In this document: piece by piece, positions 23,986-35,297 of the stretch
How positions within the stretch are numbered: the stretch's first letter is position 1
Layout of the letters: every line of letters begins with the position of its first letter
Assembly: GCF_052857255.1 (NCBI RefSeq)
Contig: NC_135498.1
Location: forward strand, 85,997,639-86,061,638
Direction of reading: 5' to 3'
DNA: 64,000 nucleotides
Origin: Amblyomma americanum
Taxonomy: Eukaryota > Arthropoda > Arachnida > Ixodida > Ixodidae
The notes under the pieces: generated by a model
Told to the model about the DNA's origin: nothing
The model's input: only the letters and a program-made list of their open reading frames with translations
The model's database searches: none
Made by a program: the position numbers and the translations under genes

Positions 23986-26045
23986 AAAACTTGGTGCTGG
24001 GCTAGTTGGTTAAGCATTTTGTTTGAAACAGGTCAGCGCTAAAAAAGACAAACACGGCGAGAGAACGACGACACAAGGAATGAGCGCTACTAACAACTGG
24101 TTTTATTTTTCGCTTCAGGGAAAGTATTTAAAGCCCTGTCACATCATATCATGCACACAGCAAGGGGCGTCAACATTTTTTCATATCAAAAAAGTTAAGA
24201 TATATAGCTTAACACGGAAAGCCACAAAGAGCCAGTAATCGACAGCGTGAATAACAGAAAAGGAAAAAGGAAGAAACAAACAGGACTAATAAAAAACTTA
24301 ATCAGTTATTTTTTAAACGCGTCTCAGTAAATGCCCGCTCCGCAGAGAACAACGTTATTGAGGCATCGCTCACACACTGATCTCGTTTTTTGTTTATGTG
24401 GAAAGCTTCCAGCAAGACTCTGGATGTTCTGCTTGCGCTTCTGCCTAGAACCTTAGCCTCGTTAAATCGTGGCACACATTAGCACTCCAGAACATGCGAA
24501 ACTAGGTTCGCCAGCTTGTCTTTTACCCTCAAGTTTTTTGCATGTTCCCTTAAACGATCGTTAAGGCAATGCCCCGTTTGCCCGACATAGCACCTTCCGC
24601 AGGAAAGGGGGATCATATACACCACTCCTAGAGCACATCCGACATAGGCTACTTCATGTTTAGTTTTGCATCCACGCTCACGTTCGCCGCAAATGCGCGG
24701 GCACAGCTTCGCCAGCTTATTTGGCGCCGAGAACACAAGTGGCACGTTGTGCCTGCTGGCCACTTTTTTGAGGTTATGCGACACCTTATGCACATAAGGT
24801 ATCACCTCAGGCACTGTCTTCGCGCGTACCGCGACAGCCATTTTTTGTCGGGCACCAGACTTCTTTAGGAGGGTTTCAGCAATGGCCACTATGATCGAGC
24901 AAGGGAAGCCTGCAGCCAAAAGGCGGTTGACCTGATTATTAAAGCTAGCATGCATTTGGTGTGGACACGACCTGCGAAGCGCAGATTCCAGACAAAGCGA
25001 AGCAATAGCTCTTTTCAAGTCTTAGAATGATTTGAGTCGTAGGGCAATAGCTCTTTGTTAGCACGCGGGAAATAGGCCCAGCAGGTATGTCCTTTGCACA
25101 ACCTCAGCCTCAGATCCAAGAAACGTAATTCGTTGTTGTCAGGAATTTCATGGGTAAAACTAAGGCCTTTACCATGCTTCTCAAATTTTCTTAGGACCTG
25201 TTGGATGGAGTCTGCGAATGTGGAGTTATTAGTGGCTTTTAAAAGAATTAAAAAAATCGTCTACATATCTGAAGACCTTTAAAACAGGGCTACCAATAAA
25301 ATCTTGATCCAAAAGGCGATCAATGCATGCTAAAAAAAATGTGACACAAAATTGGCGCCACACATGAACCTATACAAATACCATTACGCTGAATAAAAGG
25401 TTGCTTGTTAAAAAAGATAAAAGTGACGCTGAGATAAAATTCTAAAAGCTTTAAAAAATTGTCAAGGGACATACCAGCTGAAGACTGAAAGGAAATTTCG
25501 CCAGTTTCAACAGATTCTTTCACAGCAACTAAAAGTTCGCCTTGAGGAACTGAATAAAACAAATCCTCGACATCAACAGAAAATGCGTAACCGACCTGGC
25601 TATTGTCCTCAATGTAATCTGACATATTTTGGGACTTCTTTGTCTCGAAGGGATCATCCACCTTGATCACCGAGAGCTTCTTTAAAAGGAACCGGCTAGC
25701 ACATTGCTGCCATGAGCCATTTTCGCTGATGATCGTTCTGAAGGGTATTTCAGGCTTGTGAGTCTTAGCCGTGAAGAAGACGTTCAAGCAGTTGCCTCTG
25801 CATTTACTAATATCATTAGCTAAAGAAAACAGATTGAGGTCCTTGCAAAAATCCATGAACTTAGTTTTAACGCGTACATCGCTTTTCCTCACAGGTGCAA
25901 AGTTCTTTTCCACAGCTTGCAGTGCTTTTTCTTTGTAGGCTTGTTGTTTCATGACGACGAATCCCCCATCTTTGTCAGCTTGTAGCAAGACGATTTGTGT
26001 ATCTTTGAAATATTTAACAATTTCATCTAAAACACGGCACGAACG
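23986..26045 (-). mobile_element. Penelope-like element, main copy
   Basis: On the minus strand the element runs from about 26045 to about 23986. It carries an RT frame (25320-26063), a frameshifted YVDD region (about 25250-25320), a GIY-YIG endonuclease frame (24479-25018) and a 3' UTR with GTTGTTAGTAGCGC near 24090. RT plus GIY-YIG endonuclease is the hallmark of Penelope-like elements. It is truncated at its 5' end, where it meets an inverted second arm. Confidence 0.88.
24479..25018 (-). pseudogene. Penelope-like GIY-YIG endonuclease domain (C-terminal part of pol)
   Basis: The 179-codon frame starts in the RT thumb and linker (KRAIASLCLESALRRSCP), crosses a cysteine-containing linker (CPRICGERERGCKTKH) and reaches the nuclease core: VVYMIPLSCG, then CYVGQTGHCLNDRLREH, which supplies the GIY-YIG-like tyrosines and the catalytic arginine. 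A TAA replaces the lysine codon found in the inverted arm (LECKCVPRFNEA), so the last part is cut off. A frameshift separates it from the RT frame. The endonuclease nicks target DNA to prime reverse transcription. Confidence 0.8.
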
Positions 26046-26063
26046 CGGAACGCGCGAAGACAA
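25320..26063 (-). pseudogene. Penelope-like reverse transcriptase domain, N-terminal part
   Basis: 247 codons with family motifs in order: VLLQADKDGGFVVM, FFTAKTHKPEIPFRTIISEN, FSVDVEDLFYSVPQGELL (RT motif A) and NGICIGSCVAPIL (motif B). Motif C (RYVDDFF) follows at about 25260 but in another frame, after a stop and then a T-run frameshift. The nominal start is a TTG inside the inverted junction and is not a real start; the true N terminus is missing. The element is therefore inactive as it stands. Confidence 0.85.
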
Positions 26064-26548
26064 TGCCTGAGGTGATACCTTGTGTACATAAGGTGTCGCA
26101 TAACCTCAAAAAAGTGGCCAGCAGGCACAACGTGCCACTTGTGTTCTCGGCGCCAAATAAGCTGGCGAAGCTGTGCCCGCGAATTTGCGGTGAACGTGAG
26201 CGTGGATGCAAAACTAAACATGAAGTAGCCTATGTCGGATGTGTTCTAGGAGTGGTGTATATGATCCCCCTTTCCTGCGGAAAGCGCTATGTCGGGCAAA
26301 CGGGGCGTTGCCTTAACGATCGTTTAAGGGAACATGCAAAAAACGTGAGGGTAAAAGACAAGCTGGCGAACCTAGTTTCGCATGTTCTGGAGTGCAAATG
26401 TGTGCCACGATTTAACGAGGCTAAGGTTCTAGGCAGAAGCGCAAGCAGAACATCCAGAGTCTTGATGGAAGCTTTCCACATAAGCAAAAAACGAGATCAG
26501 TGTGTGAGCGATGCCTCAATAACGTTGTTCTCTGCGGAGCGGGCATTT
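26046..26548 (+). mobile_element. Inverted Penelope arm (GIY-YIG end)
   Basis: This is the reverse complement of 24325-24835 with only scattered substitutions. Its frame reads through the whole GIY-YIG region (YMIPLSCGKRYVGQTGRC) and past the stop seen in the other copy, down to ISKKRDQCVSDASITLF. It ends at GCGGGCATTT, where the tail of the CR1-like LINE begins. The arm is head-to-head with the main copy. Confidence 0.88.
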
Positions 26549-29430
26549 CTTTTATTTTATTTATTTTTATTTAGGACATACTGCAGGCCCAGTGAAGGGC
26601 CCTGGCAGGAGGGGCACAATAAACACAATACAAAAAAGCACAAAACAAAAATCAATGAACGGCCTGTTCAATGGCATCAACGTCAACTGTTGATGATGGT
26701 GGTAACTGATTCCACTCGGTAATGGTGCGGGGAAAAAAAGAGAATTTGAATATGTTAGTTCTGGCAAAGTAAGGTTTTAACGATTCAGTGTGCCTGTTTC
26801 TTGTTGACCTGGACGTTATCGGTTGGAGATACAAATCGGGGGCCATTGACAGTTTGTTAGTTTTCAATAGAAAGAGAAATCTTAACCTTAGTATTCTACG
26901 CCGAGTTTCAAGGGACTGTATATTATGTTGAAGCAAGAGAGCAGATGGTGAGTCAGTGGTGCGATATTTAGAAAATATAAACCGAACTGCTTTGCGCTGA
27001 ATTCTTTCAAGGGCATTAATGTTAGTCTTTGTGTGAGGATCCCAAACAGTGCATGCATACTCAAGTTTTGGTCTAATCATGGTGTAATATGCCAATTGCT
27101 TAACGTTAGGGGGAGCTAGTTTTAACTTGCGCCTAAGAAAACAGAGATTGCGAAATGAAGAAGAGCATACGGTTTCAATATGTTTATTCCAACTAAGATT
27201 ATTCGTTAGTGTTACTCCTAGGTACTTGTATTCTTTGACTTCTGAAAGGTGCCGAGTGGGAAGATTATATGAAAGGAAATGACTGTTTCTTTTATTAGTA
27301 ATCCGCATAAATACTGTCTTGTCAGCGTTTAGTTCCATCCCCCATTTAACGCACCATTCACTAACATTGTGTAGGTTATGATTAAGTAAAATCTGGTCGT
27401 CTTGAACTTTAACTTCATTAAACAAAACACAATCGTCGGCAAACAACCTAATTTGAACAGGATGAGAGATGATGTCTGTAATGTCATTAATATAGATAAG
27501 AAACAGTAATGGCCCAAGGACACTGCCTTGCGGGACACCAAAAGTGACTGGAAGTTTGTTAGAACAATGACCATCGATACTAACATATTGAAGTCGGTTA
27601 GATAAATAAGCCGCAACCCAATTAACAATAAAAGAAGGAAGACCTATAGTTTCTAGTTTATGGATAAGCTTATTGTGCGGAACTAAATCAAAAGCTTTCT
27701 TAAAATCTAGAAATATGACATCTATTTGGCCGGAGTGGTCCAGAATTTGAGCGAAATTGTGAATTACGGATGTAAGTTGGGTGACCGTAGAAAAGCCTTT
27801 GCGGAAACCATGCTGGAAAGCCCATAATTTGTTGTTGTCATCGAGAAATGTTTTAATGTAATTGGCTACAATATGTTCAAGAAGCTTGCAGCATGAAGAG
27901 GTCAACGAAATGGGACGGTAATTATTAAAGAATGCGGTATCACCTGTTTTGTGTATGGGAACGACACGGGCCACCCTCCAATCGGGTGGTAGACTTGAAG
28001 ACAAAAGAGAAGCAGGAAAAATGATAGCAAGAAAGTGCGAAACCATCTCAGCATAACGATGTAAAAATGAATTAGGTATTTCGTCAGGCCCAGGAGTTGC
28101 TTTTGTTTTAAGATTCAAAAGCATTGCAAAAATACCAGGTTGAGATACGAGATCGTGCACAGGCTGGGAACAAGAATCACGAGTTGTGAAATTATTTGCA
28201 GATTGGGAAAACACACTGTGAAAATATGAATTGAACTTGTCAGCAATATCTTTTTTGTTGGTGAGCAACGTGCCCTCATGCATCATCGCAGGCAGGGATT
28301 TTTTTTCTTTGCTTAAAAAATTCCAAAATTTCTGAGGAGCGTTACGAATGAAATTCGGCAAAATGTTTTGAAAGTAATGTCGCTTAGCAGCCGCAACAGC
28401 TTTGTTCAAAGAAGCCTGATTCATTTGAATGATGTTGTGAGGGACACGGGCTCTTCTTAAGCGTTTAAGTTTTCTTTTGAGATGCAAGATTTCTCGCGTA
28501 ATCCAGGGATTAGATTTGCCACTTTTTTTAGCTCTTGATAGAATAAATTGATTGATACAATATGTGCATATGTCTTTAAACTTGATCCAGAGATCAAATG
28601 TGTCAGTTCCGACAAAGGTGCTGAGACACAGGTCTAAACAATCTAATACACTCTCATCCCTGGCACGTGAGAAATCTTTCACAAGTACGGTTTTGGACGG
28701 TACGGCACATTTATCAGCGACGAAATCGCAAGTGAAATACACCAACTCATGATCAGATAGTCCTTGATGGATCGAAACTGAAAACATTTCAAAAGAGCGG
28801 TTCACAAAAATCAGGTCAAGAATGGAAGCAGATGAGCCATGAATACGTGTAGGTTGTCCGACTACCTGTTTCAAATTGTGACACAGCATAATATCAAATA
28901 AGTGCTCAGCATTTGCGCAATGTCGTGAATTAGATGAGGCCAACTCCCAATTAGTGTTAGGTACGTTAAATTCACCGACAAGAACTACGTTTTTATGTTT
29001 GAATGATGACATGTGTTCCGACAAATCGCGTAGAAACTGAGGAGGGGAATCTGGAGCTCGGTAAACAGCAAATAGAAAAATGGAACGGCCCCTAAAAGAT
29101 AGCTTTAGGGAAATGCTTTCATGGTCATCAATTTGCCGAGTTAAAGTCGCATGAATATTGTTTTTAACTAAAACCGCCACTCCACCACCTCTTGATAATC
29201 TGTCACGCCGATAGATTTGATAAGTTGGAGGAAAAACGTCTTTGTTATCTATTTCATCGCGAAGCCATGTCTCCGTAATGATGACGATATGTGGATTGTA
29301 CCCAAGAAGGAGTGCCTCAAGCTGTTCGCTTTTGTTGATTATACTCCGCGCATTAATGTTAATAAGTCTTAATTCCTTCTGGATCCGCGCACTACGTCAT
29401 TCACTTTTTCGTGTGTTCCTCGATGGCAGT
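26549..29430 (-). mobile_element. CR1-like non-LTR retrotransposon, 5' truncated
   Basis: Minus strand: endonuclease and RT frame, then a short 3' UTR and an A-rich tail (AATAAAATAAAAG) at 26549-26575. The 5' boundary, about 29400-29430, is not exact; beyond it the DNA resembles the start of exon a. I saw no clear target duplication. Confidence 0.85.
26652..29396 (-). CDS. CR1-like LINE ORF2: endonuclease plus reverse transcriptase
   Basis: An open frame of 914 codons runs from the stop at 29397-29399 down to 26652; the upstream start is lost, so no initiator is assigned. The APE-type endonuclease begins with LININARSI and has ITETW, YRRDRLSRGGGVAV, VGEFNVPNTNW and LSDHELV. RT motifs: NYRPISLTS, FLDFKKAFDLVPH (motif A), VPQGSVLGPLLFLIYIND (motif B) and IRLFADDCVLF (motif C). 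The C terminus has YTMIRPKLEYACTVWDPHT and FFPRTITEWNQLPP. This set fits the CR1/Jockey group; there is no RNase H. The endonuclease DFN is written EFN here (VGEFN), a change in the conserved GDFN motif that could lower activity. The lack of stops suggests recent arrival. Confidence 0.85.
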   Translation of the reverse strand, partial: RSARIQKELRLININARSIINKSEQLEALLLGYNPHIVIITETWLRDEIDNKDVFPPTYQIYRRDRLSRGGGVAVLVKNNIHATLTRQIDDHESISLKLSFRGRSIFLFAVYRAPDSPPQFLRDLSEHMSSFKHKNVVLVGEFNVPNTNWELASSNSRHCANAEHLFDIMLCHNLKQVVGQPTRIHGSSASILDLIFVNRSFEMFSVSIHQGLSDHELVYFTCDFVADKCAVPSKTVLVKDFSRARDESVLDCLDLCLSTFVGTDTFDLWIKFKDICTYCINQFILSRAKKSGKSNPWITREILHLKRKLKRLRRARVPHNIIQMNQASLNKAVAAAKRHYFQNILPNFIRNAPQKFWNFLSKEKKSLPAMMHEGTLLTNKKDIADKFNSYFHSVFSQSANNFTTRDSCSQPVHDLVSQPGIFAMLLNLKTKATPGPDEIPNSFLHRYAEMVSHFLAIIFPASLLSSSLPPDWRVARVVPIHKTGDTAFFNNYRPISLTSSCCKLLEHIVANYIKTFLDDNNKLWAFQHGFRKGFSTVTQLTSVIHNFAQILDHSGQIDVIFLDFKKAFDLVPHNKLIHKLETIGLPSFIVNWVAAYLSNRLQYVSIDGHCSNKLPVTFGVPQGSVLGPLLFLIYINDITDIISHPVQIRLFADDCVLFNEVKVQDDQILLNHNLHNVSEWCVKWGMELNADKTVFMRITNKRNSHFLSYNLPTRHLSEVKEYKYLGVTLTNNLSWNKHIETVCSSSFRNLCFLRRKLKLAPPNVKQLAYYTMIRPKLEYACTVWDPHTKTNINALERIQRKAVRFIFSKYRTTDSPSALLLQHNIQSLETRRRILRLRFLFLLKTNKLSMAPDLYLQPITSRSTRNRHTESLKPYFARTNIFKFSFFPRTITEWNQLPPSSTVDVDAIEQAVH

Positions 29431-29479
29431 TTCACTCTTGCGCTGTCCGCGTTCATCTCCATAATCAAAACCTCTTGAA

Positions 29480-29575
29480 GGAAAAGCAATGGCGACATTT
29501 GTTTCCGGATGCCGACGTCTCTGCGGCTCTTCTGATTCTCCAAAATACGCTTCACAATCATTCCGATAATCATAG
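29480..29575 (-). pseudogene. Exon a fragment B2
   Basis: On the minus strand MIIGMIVKRILENQKSRRDVGI resembles the first third of exon a, minus its final residues. After the conserved GIRK codons it loses similarity. A second MEMN-like start (IMEMNADSARVKL) follows within 60 bases, as if two short exon-a starts are joined. It overlaps pseudo-copy B in content (RRDVGI) but is not identical, so the two are separate copies rather than one split exon. Confidence 0.5.
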
Positions 29576-29824
29576 GCTTACAATTGTGCTTGGAAATATC
29601 AGAATCTGCAAGACTTCAGCAACTGTCACCCAGCTATCTCAGCTTGAACAACTCAAGTGACACTAAATTCTTGGAGCTCTTCCCATGTTTGGGAAATGGT
29701 CCCTAGTGGCAAGAGTTAATCGCGCCTCCACCAATGGGATTTACCTTCGGTGCACAAAGGCAAACTCCAGGTAGCAGGTCAAGGAGATAAGAAGAGAAAT
29801 GGGTGTGGTTTCCTACTGACCACT
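29576..29824. repeat. Conserved upstream block, copy 2, left part
   Basis: Aligns with 3240-3550 and 57374-57625 (CACCAATGGGATTTACC, then GAGATAAGAAGAGAAATG). It continues after the LINE insertion at 35581. Confidence 0.7.
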
Positions 29825-30046
29825 GGGTGGTGGTGAAAGCATTTATTTGAATATTGCAGAGGGGTTGCGTGGGGAGCTTCCCTAGTGGGCCGCTCCCCTT
29901 ACAGTACTAAGTGGAGTCCCTTATTCAGGTACCCCATTGGTCTGGGCATTCACTCGAGCTCGCTGAACTAGGGCTTGTTGGGCCGGTACGTAGGTCCAGG
30001 CAGCTGAACAGAGCCGCCTCCCAGTCCTCTCGGGTAGGGGAATGGA

Positions 30047-33000
30047 TTAGGGGCGGAAGAGAAGGATTGTGCTGGCATGCCCAGACCATGTGGAATGTGT
30101 CAGCCACCTCCCAACAGAAATAGCAGAGGCCAGAGAAAGAAGTGTCGAAATGTTTGAGCACTGCCGGGCACAGCAGAGTGTTAGTAAAAAGTCTAGAAGT
30201 ATTCTCTCATCCGCTTTCCCTAGCCCCTTGAGAGGAGTTGGGTACTGATGGTGCGAGTCCCGGTAATAATCGGAGATATCTTTGAACGTTAACAGAGGAT
30301 AAGAGTCCTGGTCCAGATCGGTACGGTCTACGTCGGGGGCGACCGAGTTGGCGGCCTCATTCCCTGGTAGGCCCTGGTGGCCTGGAGTCCAGATGAGAAA
30401 TCGGGTCGTGGGGTCCTGATCCCAAGCTGCTGTCCGAATTATTCGTTGCGCTGCTGACGTTATCCAGCCCAGTTCATGATTCTGGCAAGCCTCTCGCGAG
30501 AAAGATATGATGAATTTCGATTCAGCGTGGGAGGTGTCTAGGGCGATTGCTACCTCCTCCGCGTGGGTTGTGCTAAGTGCCTTAAAAGTGAGACCGTTCA
30601 CCTGTCTTCCCTCGTGAACGACTGCGGCCGTGTACCATCCTCCCCTGGAATGATGGGGGCCCGCAACGTCTACATAGAAAACGCTGTGTTTGGAGCCATA
30701 ATGGCGGTGCAGGGCTTTCGCCCGCGCCTGACGCCGTCCATTGTGGTTTCTCTGTCGATTTTGGTAGGAAAGGGTCGAACACGGAGGGCGCCTCTCCAGA
30801 GTTCTGGCACTCGTACCCTTTCCTCAATGTGCTGGTCACGTTGTATATGTAGCCGGCTCAGTAGGCGGTGACCGGACACGGTCTGGGCAAGACGCTTGTA
30901 TTGATTAGTGAGGTGCGCCTCGCGCAGCTCCCGATAGGTGTTCACCACCCCCAGTGCAAGAAGCGTCGCATTTGAGGTAGAGATCAGGAGGTCGAGCGAC
31001 ATTTTGATCATCTTGCCGAGAGTAACCTCCAAGATATGCTCGTCAAGCTTGCGCAAGTGCAGGTATGAAGTCGAATATCGAATTCGACTCGTCACAAAAG
31101 GGTGGGCGAGTCGCATCGCATCTTTACTTCTGAGGCCCCCACGCTTGTTGGAGATGCGGTGGACCATGCGGCCCACTTGATCGCCAACCTTGCGAAACTT
31201 GACTATGGTTGTTGGCGCGACGGTTCTTGTGAATAAATAGTCCGAGGACTCTAATCTCAGTGACTTCGTGTATGGGTCCGCTAGCCAGAGAGAAGTATTG
31301 TTGTCTTGCGTCTCTGCGATGGGTGGAGATGTACGAATTCTGATTTTTGAGGAGAGCACTGGAGACCACAGTACGTTGCATAGCGTTCCACTACGCTCGC
31401 CGCTGTTTGCAGGCGGTCTTCCAGTTCACCAATGTTGCCCTCTGTTGCCCAAATGGTTATGTCGTCGCTATATAGCGCATGTTGTACACCTTCAACCTCA
31501 GCCAGTTGTGCAGGGAGATGGAGCATTGTGAGATTAAAGAGTAGTGGAGACAGCACTGCACCTTTTGGTGTGCCCCGTGTACCCATAGTGTAAGGACCGT
31601 GCTCTTTGTCCTGAATGCGGATAATGGCTTCGAGGTCCGTTAGGAAATGTTTAATGTAATCAAAAGTGTTGTGTCCACAGTGTGTCTCGCAGGGGTGAGA
31701 GAGAATGACGCTGTGTTTCACGTTGTCGAAGGCACCCTTCAAATCCAAGGCGAGAACCACCTTGTCATTATGAGGGTGCTCGACAGCCGTGATACCTCGT
31801 GGCTGAGTTGAAGCAAAATGCCTTGTGCCGTGAGGCCGGAATCCAAAAATCGTGTCTGCGAAAGTGTTACGGTCCTCCAGATATTGGGAGAGACGATCTC
31901 GAACTATGGCCTCCATAAGCTTGCCCACACAAGACGTTAAAGAGATGGGTCGGAGGTGATCGGTATTGATGGGCTTGCCTACCTTTGGGATGAAGGTGAC
32001 ACAAGAGCCGTTTTCCATTCTAGGGGGAGGGGTGTATCGTTTTTCCAGATTGCGTTGATGTATTCTAGCAGGGCCTCATACGCCGGCCCAGGAAGGTTGG
32101 CCAAAAGCTTGACCGTAACCTTGTCCCTGCCCGGAGCGGTACCCCGTCTCATTTTAGGAAGAGCCGCCCGCAGATCGTGGAGCTGGAAAGGACTATCCAG
32201 ATCCGGATTATCTCTGCCAGCATAGAGATATTCATGTGCACAAGGGGTCTAGGACTTGACACAGATACTGATCGTGTAAAGTCTGGGCAAGTTGGTCCGT
32301 ATTACCATTGAAATTGTGAATCGCTCGTTGCAGATGTTTCTGTGTTTCTGCGCGCGTATGAGTTCGATCTATCAGGCTGCGGAATAGCTTCCAAGTGTTC
32401 CGGCTACACATTTGTCTAGCAGCAGAGTTACAGCGATCCACCCTGTTTTAATCCGCGAGCTGGGCAGCATACTCAGCCGCCTTCTGGGTGCGGTCGTGAA
32501 TCCGCAAGCGTAGTTTCCTGTTATGTTTCTGACGGCGCCACCTCTTAGTGAGGCTGCGCCGCGCGACCCAAATGATGAAGGAGATGGTTGTCCACATCCG
32601 AAACCTTATCTGTGAGTTGTATTTCCTTTTTGTGTTTGTGTAGTGTTCGCAGGAGGGTGTGGGCCCAGGAAGAATAGTCGTTTTGGAGCATACTGTACGG
32701 GGGCAGCGATTGCCGAAAAGCCGTCCAGCCTGGCAGGTGGGCCTGCGCTATGGAGCGGTGTAAAGGGCGAGTGTAAATGATAGTGTTGAAAATGCAGTGG
32801 TCACTGCAAAGGGTGTCCTCGGCGGTGACCCGGTCTGCGTGTCTTATGTTGCGGGTGAGGGTGAGATCGGGACAGGTGTCTCGACTTACGGAGTTACCTA
32901 CCCGTGTTGGATAGACAGGGTCAGTATGGAGAGTAATGCCCAGCGTGGAGATTAGTTCCGCAAGCTTTTTGCCACGCGACTCTTCCTTGCGATAGCCCCA

Positions 33001-33463
33001 CAATCGACTGGGGGCGTTAAAGTCACCCACAATCAGAAGGGGTTCGCGACCTGCTATCTTTAGTGCTTTACAAAAGATGTCCGAGAACTTAATGTTATTA
33101 AGTTTAGGGGGGCTGTATATATTTAAGATGTGGACGGGCGGGTCAGTGCGACGAAGGGGGAGGACTGTTACCATCACGTACGAATAGGATAGATTTAGTT
33201 GGAGATCGATCTCCTGCGCGGTAAAGCCTTTGTGGACAAGAAGACAGGTGGACGGGTCCCATTGGAAAGTGTTGTCACCTGAAAGCCTCACCGCCGTCCC
33301 AGGTTCCTGGAGGGGCGACTAATGCTGACGTATGCTGGAAAGTGTCGAGATATAATCTCAAGTGGGCTCGTTTTTTATGGTTTTTGAAACCGCGCCTGTT
33401 CCATCGCACGACGGAGAAAGCCTGATGTTTTTGGGGGCGGGTGGGCCTAGTTCCCACTGCCAT
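30047..33463 (-). pseudogene. I-like LINE ORF2, broken: endonuclease, RT, RNase H
   Basis: Pieces in order on the minus strand: endonuclease start at 33275-33463 (VVRWNRRGFKNH); endonuclease body at 32545-33291 (HILNIYSPP, LLIVGDFNAPSRLWGY, DTLCSDHCIF); RT at 31281-32018 (LRPISLTSCVGKLMEAIV, ALDLKGAFDNVKH, GTPKGAVLSPLLFNLTML, LYSDDITIWA with the YSDD box); RT end at 30670-31359; RNase H at 30047-30601 (FLIWTPGHQGLPGNEAAN) followed by a C-terminal CYFCWEVADTFHMVWAC finger in another frame. The usual single frame is interrupted by several shifts and stops. The endonuclease catalytic motifs remain readable. Confidence 0.85.
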
Positions 33464-33499
33464 GTTGAATTTGGCGCTGAGCTGGGCTTGACTCCGCAG

Positions 33500-35297
33500 C
33501 TACGGCTCCCAGGCCCTGAACTGGGAGGAACAGCACGGAATCTTCGGCAATTTCGCCCAGGTCAATACACCTGGTAAATTTTGGTGGATGGCTAACGTTC
33601 TTTGTGGGCTAGGCCTGCGACCAATGCGCGGGCCAGTCTCATTCATCCATGGTTTAATGTTATCGGTGACCGCAATGGTCACCTTCTGAGTGATGTCTTC
33701 CACTAGCTTACCAAAGTTAGAAAGCTGGCCTACAAAGTCGGCTAGGGTATTTTCTACAGCCGTTAAACGGCTCTCCATCGCCTTTTCCTGAGGGCTCTCG
33801 CACATAGGCTCAGATTGCTCAGGGCGCACCACTGGGACCGCCGGCGACGACGGCGGGGATGGTAATTCTGCCTGCGGAAAGCGCAAAATTTTGTTTTCCG
33901 CAGCTAGCTGAGCTACCTGCGCGCGAAGTGCCGCCATTTCGCGGCGCATCTCAATGATTTCAAAGTGAAGGGAAGAAGGAGGTTTAGAGGCCGAAGAGGA
34001 GGCGACCCCAGCCCAGCTGCCTACCTTGTTCGATGACTTCTTCGAAGACGCAGGCGTTGATGGGCCGCTGCCTTCGAGGTCTAGGAACTCCCCGGCCTTG
34101 AAAGCCGGAGCACCCAGGTCATGTGACGTCTTCGGTGTCGTCCTCATTGACGGCTTCTTGGGGGATAAATGTGGCGTCTTCGGGTTGGCCGGCGCGCGTT
34201 TGGTAACGCCGCGTCGTGGCGCGTCGCTGGTCGCCGTGTTGCCAGCCTTGGCGCCGGAAGCACCTTCTTGCACGATGCCCGGCGACTCGGATTGCCGTGT
34301 AGCTGGAGGACCCTTGAGGCTCCGGGCGGCGGCAGTTCCCCGAGCTTTCTGCAGGCGGCGAAATTTTCCTTTGCAGGCCTGGTAGCCCGTGAGGTGGGCT
34401 TGCCCGCGGACATGCAAGCCGGCTTGCACTCGTGAGGCGCCATGCCATCGGCAGCCGTCCCCACGTTTTGGCCGCAATGGCCGCAGCGTTCCTCTACCGG
34501 GCGAGGGCAGGTGTCAACCCCGTGTCCGATCGTTCCACACCGGTAAGAAGCAGGGATGGTGCGCTTGTACTCTCGCACTGGCGTGACCGTTGAGATATAG
34601 AGGACAAAGCGCGGCACCTTTCGGCCCTTGAAGGTGACCAGCGCAAAAGATGACTTTCCGAGCTTGCGGACGAAGGCGATATCACCGTTACGCCAGATGA
34701 TTTTGTCGCAGAGAGTAGCCGAGGTCTCTCGCTCGTGAACGGTGATGACTCCCCGGCACACCTCCCCGTTAAGTTTCGCGTGGCCAATGAGAGGAAGTTA
34801 AGGATTAATTCCCGGGCCAGCTTGTTGGCCGTGGCGACGTCATGGGTGGCGCAGAGAAATATGTTCTGATCCCAGAGGGGCCAGATAGTGAGGGCCTTGA
34901 CTGCCTCAGCGCCAACACAGGAGGCAAGGGCCAGGCCTAGCTCACCAGGCTTGAAAGCTTGGCGGAAGTCGATGGTGGCTCGTGGCTTCACCACCACAAT
35001 GATGTCTTCATGTTCGAAGCGAGGCATCCTGCGTGGACGCCACGATGGCTTCTGTGCCGGCGGATCCCGCGCGCCGAATTCTGTAGCAGGAGAAACTCGA
35101 GCCGCCCCGTCAGTATCGGACGCGACGGCGGCAGCCGTCTTGGCGCGTCGGCCACGCTTGCGCAGCGCGATTAACGTAAAGAGGCTCTCGTCAGAAATAG
35201 CGTCCGACGATTCCGCAGTGTCTTGAGCGGCAGCAGGGATGGTTTCGGTCCACTACGGTGTAGACAGATGGTAGCCCCGAAGAGCGGAGGCCGCCAT
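33500..35297 (-). pseudogene. I-like LINE ORF1 (gag-like), broken
   Basis: ATG at 35297 gives MAASALRGYHLSTP and then an in-frame TAG. After it the frame continues (SDAISDESLFTLIALRKRG) to about 34800, shifts to the frame at 34144-34761 and again to 33500-34477. The middle frame has CCHC-type fingers (YRCGTIGHGVDTCPRP, then CGHCGQN...HECKPAC). The last frame holds a predicted coiled coil (EIIEMRREMAALRAQVAQLA). This is the usual layout of an ORF1 RNA-binding protein. One nonsense change and two frameshifts inactivate it. Confidence 0.8.

Noticed and set aside
23985..29480. Single exon a split by one insertion with a 30-base target duplication
   Set aside because: The overlapping stretches differ at several bases and their far sides are different sequences, so they are separate copies.
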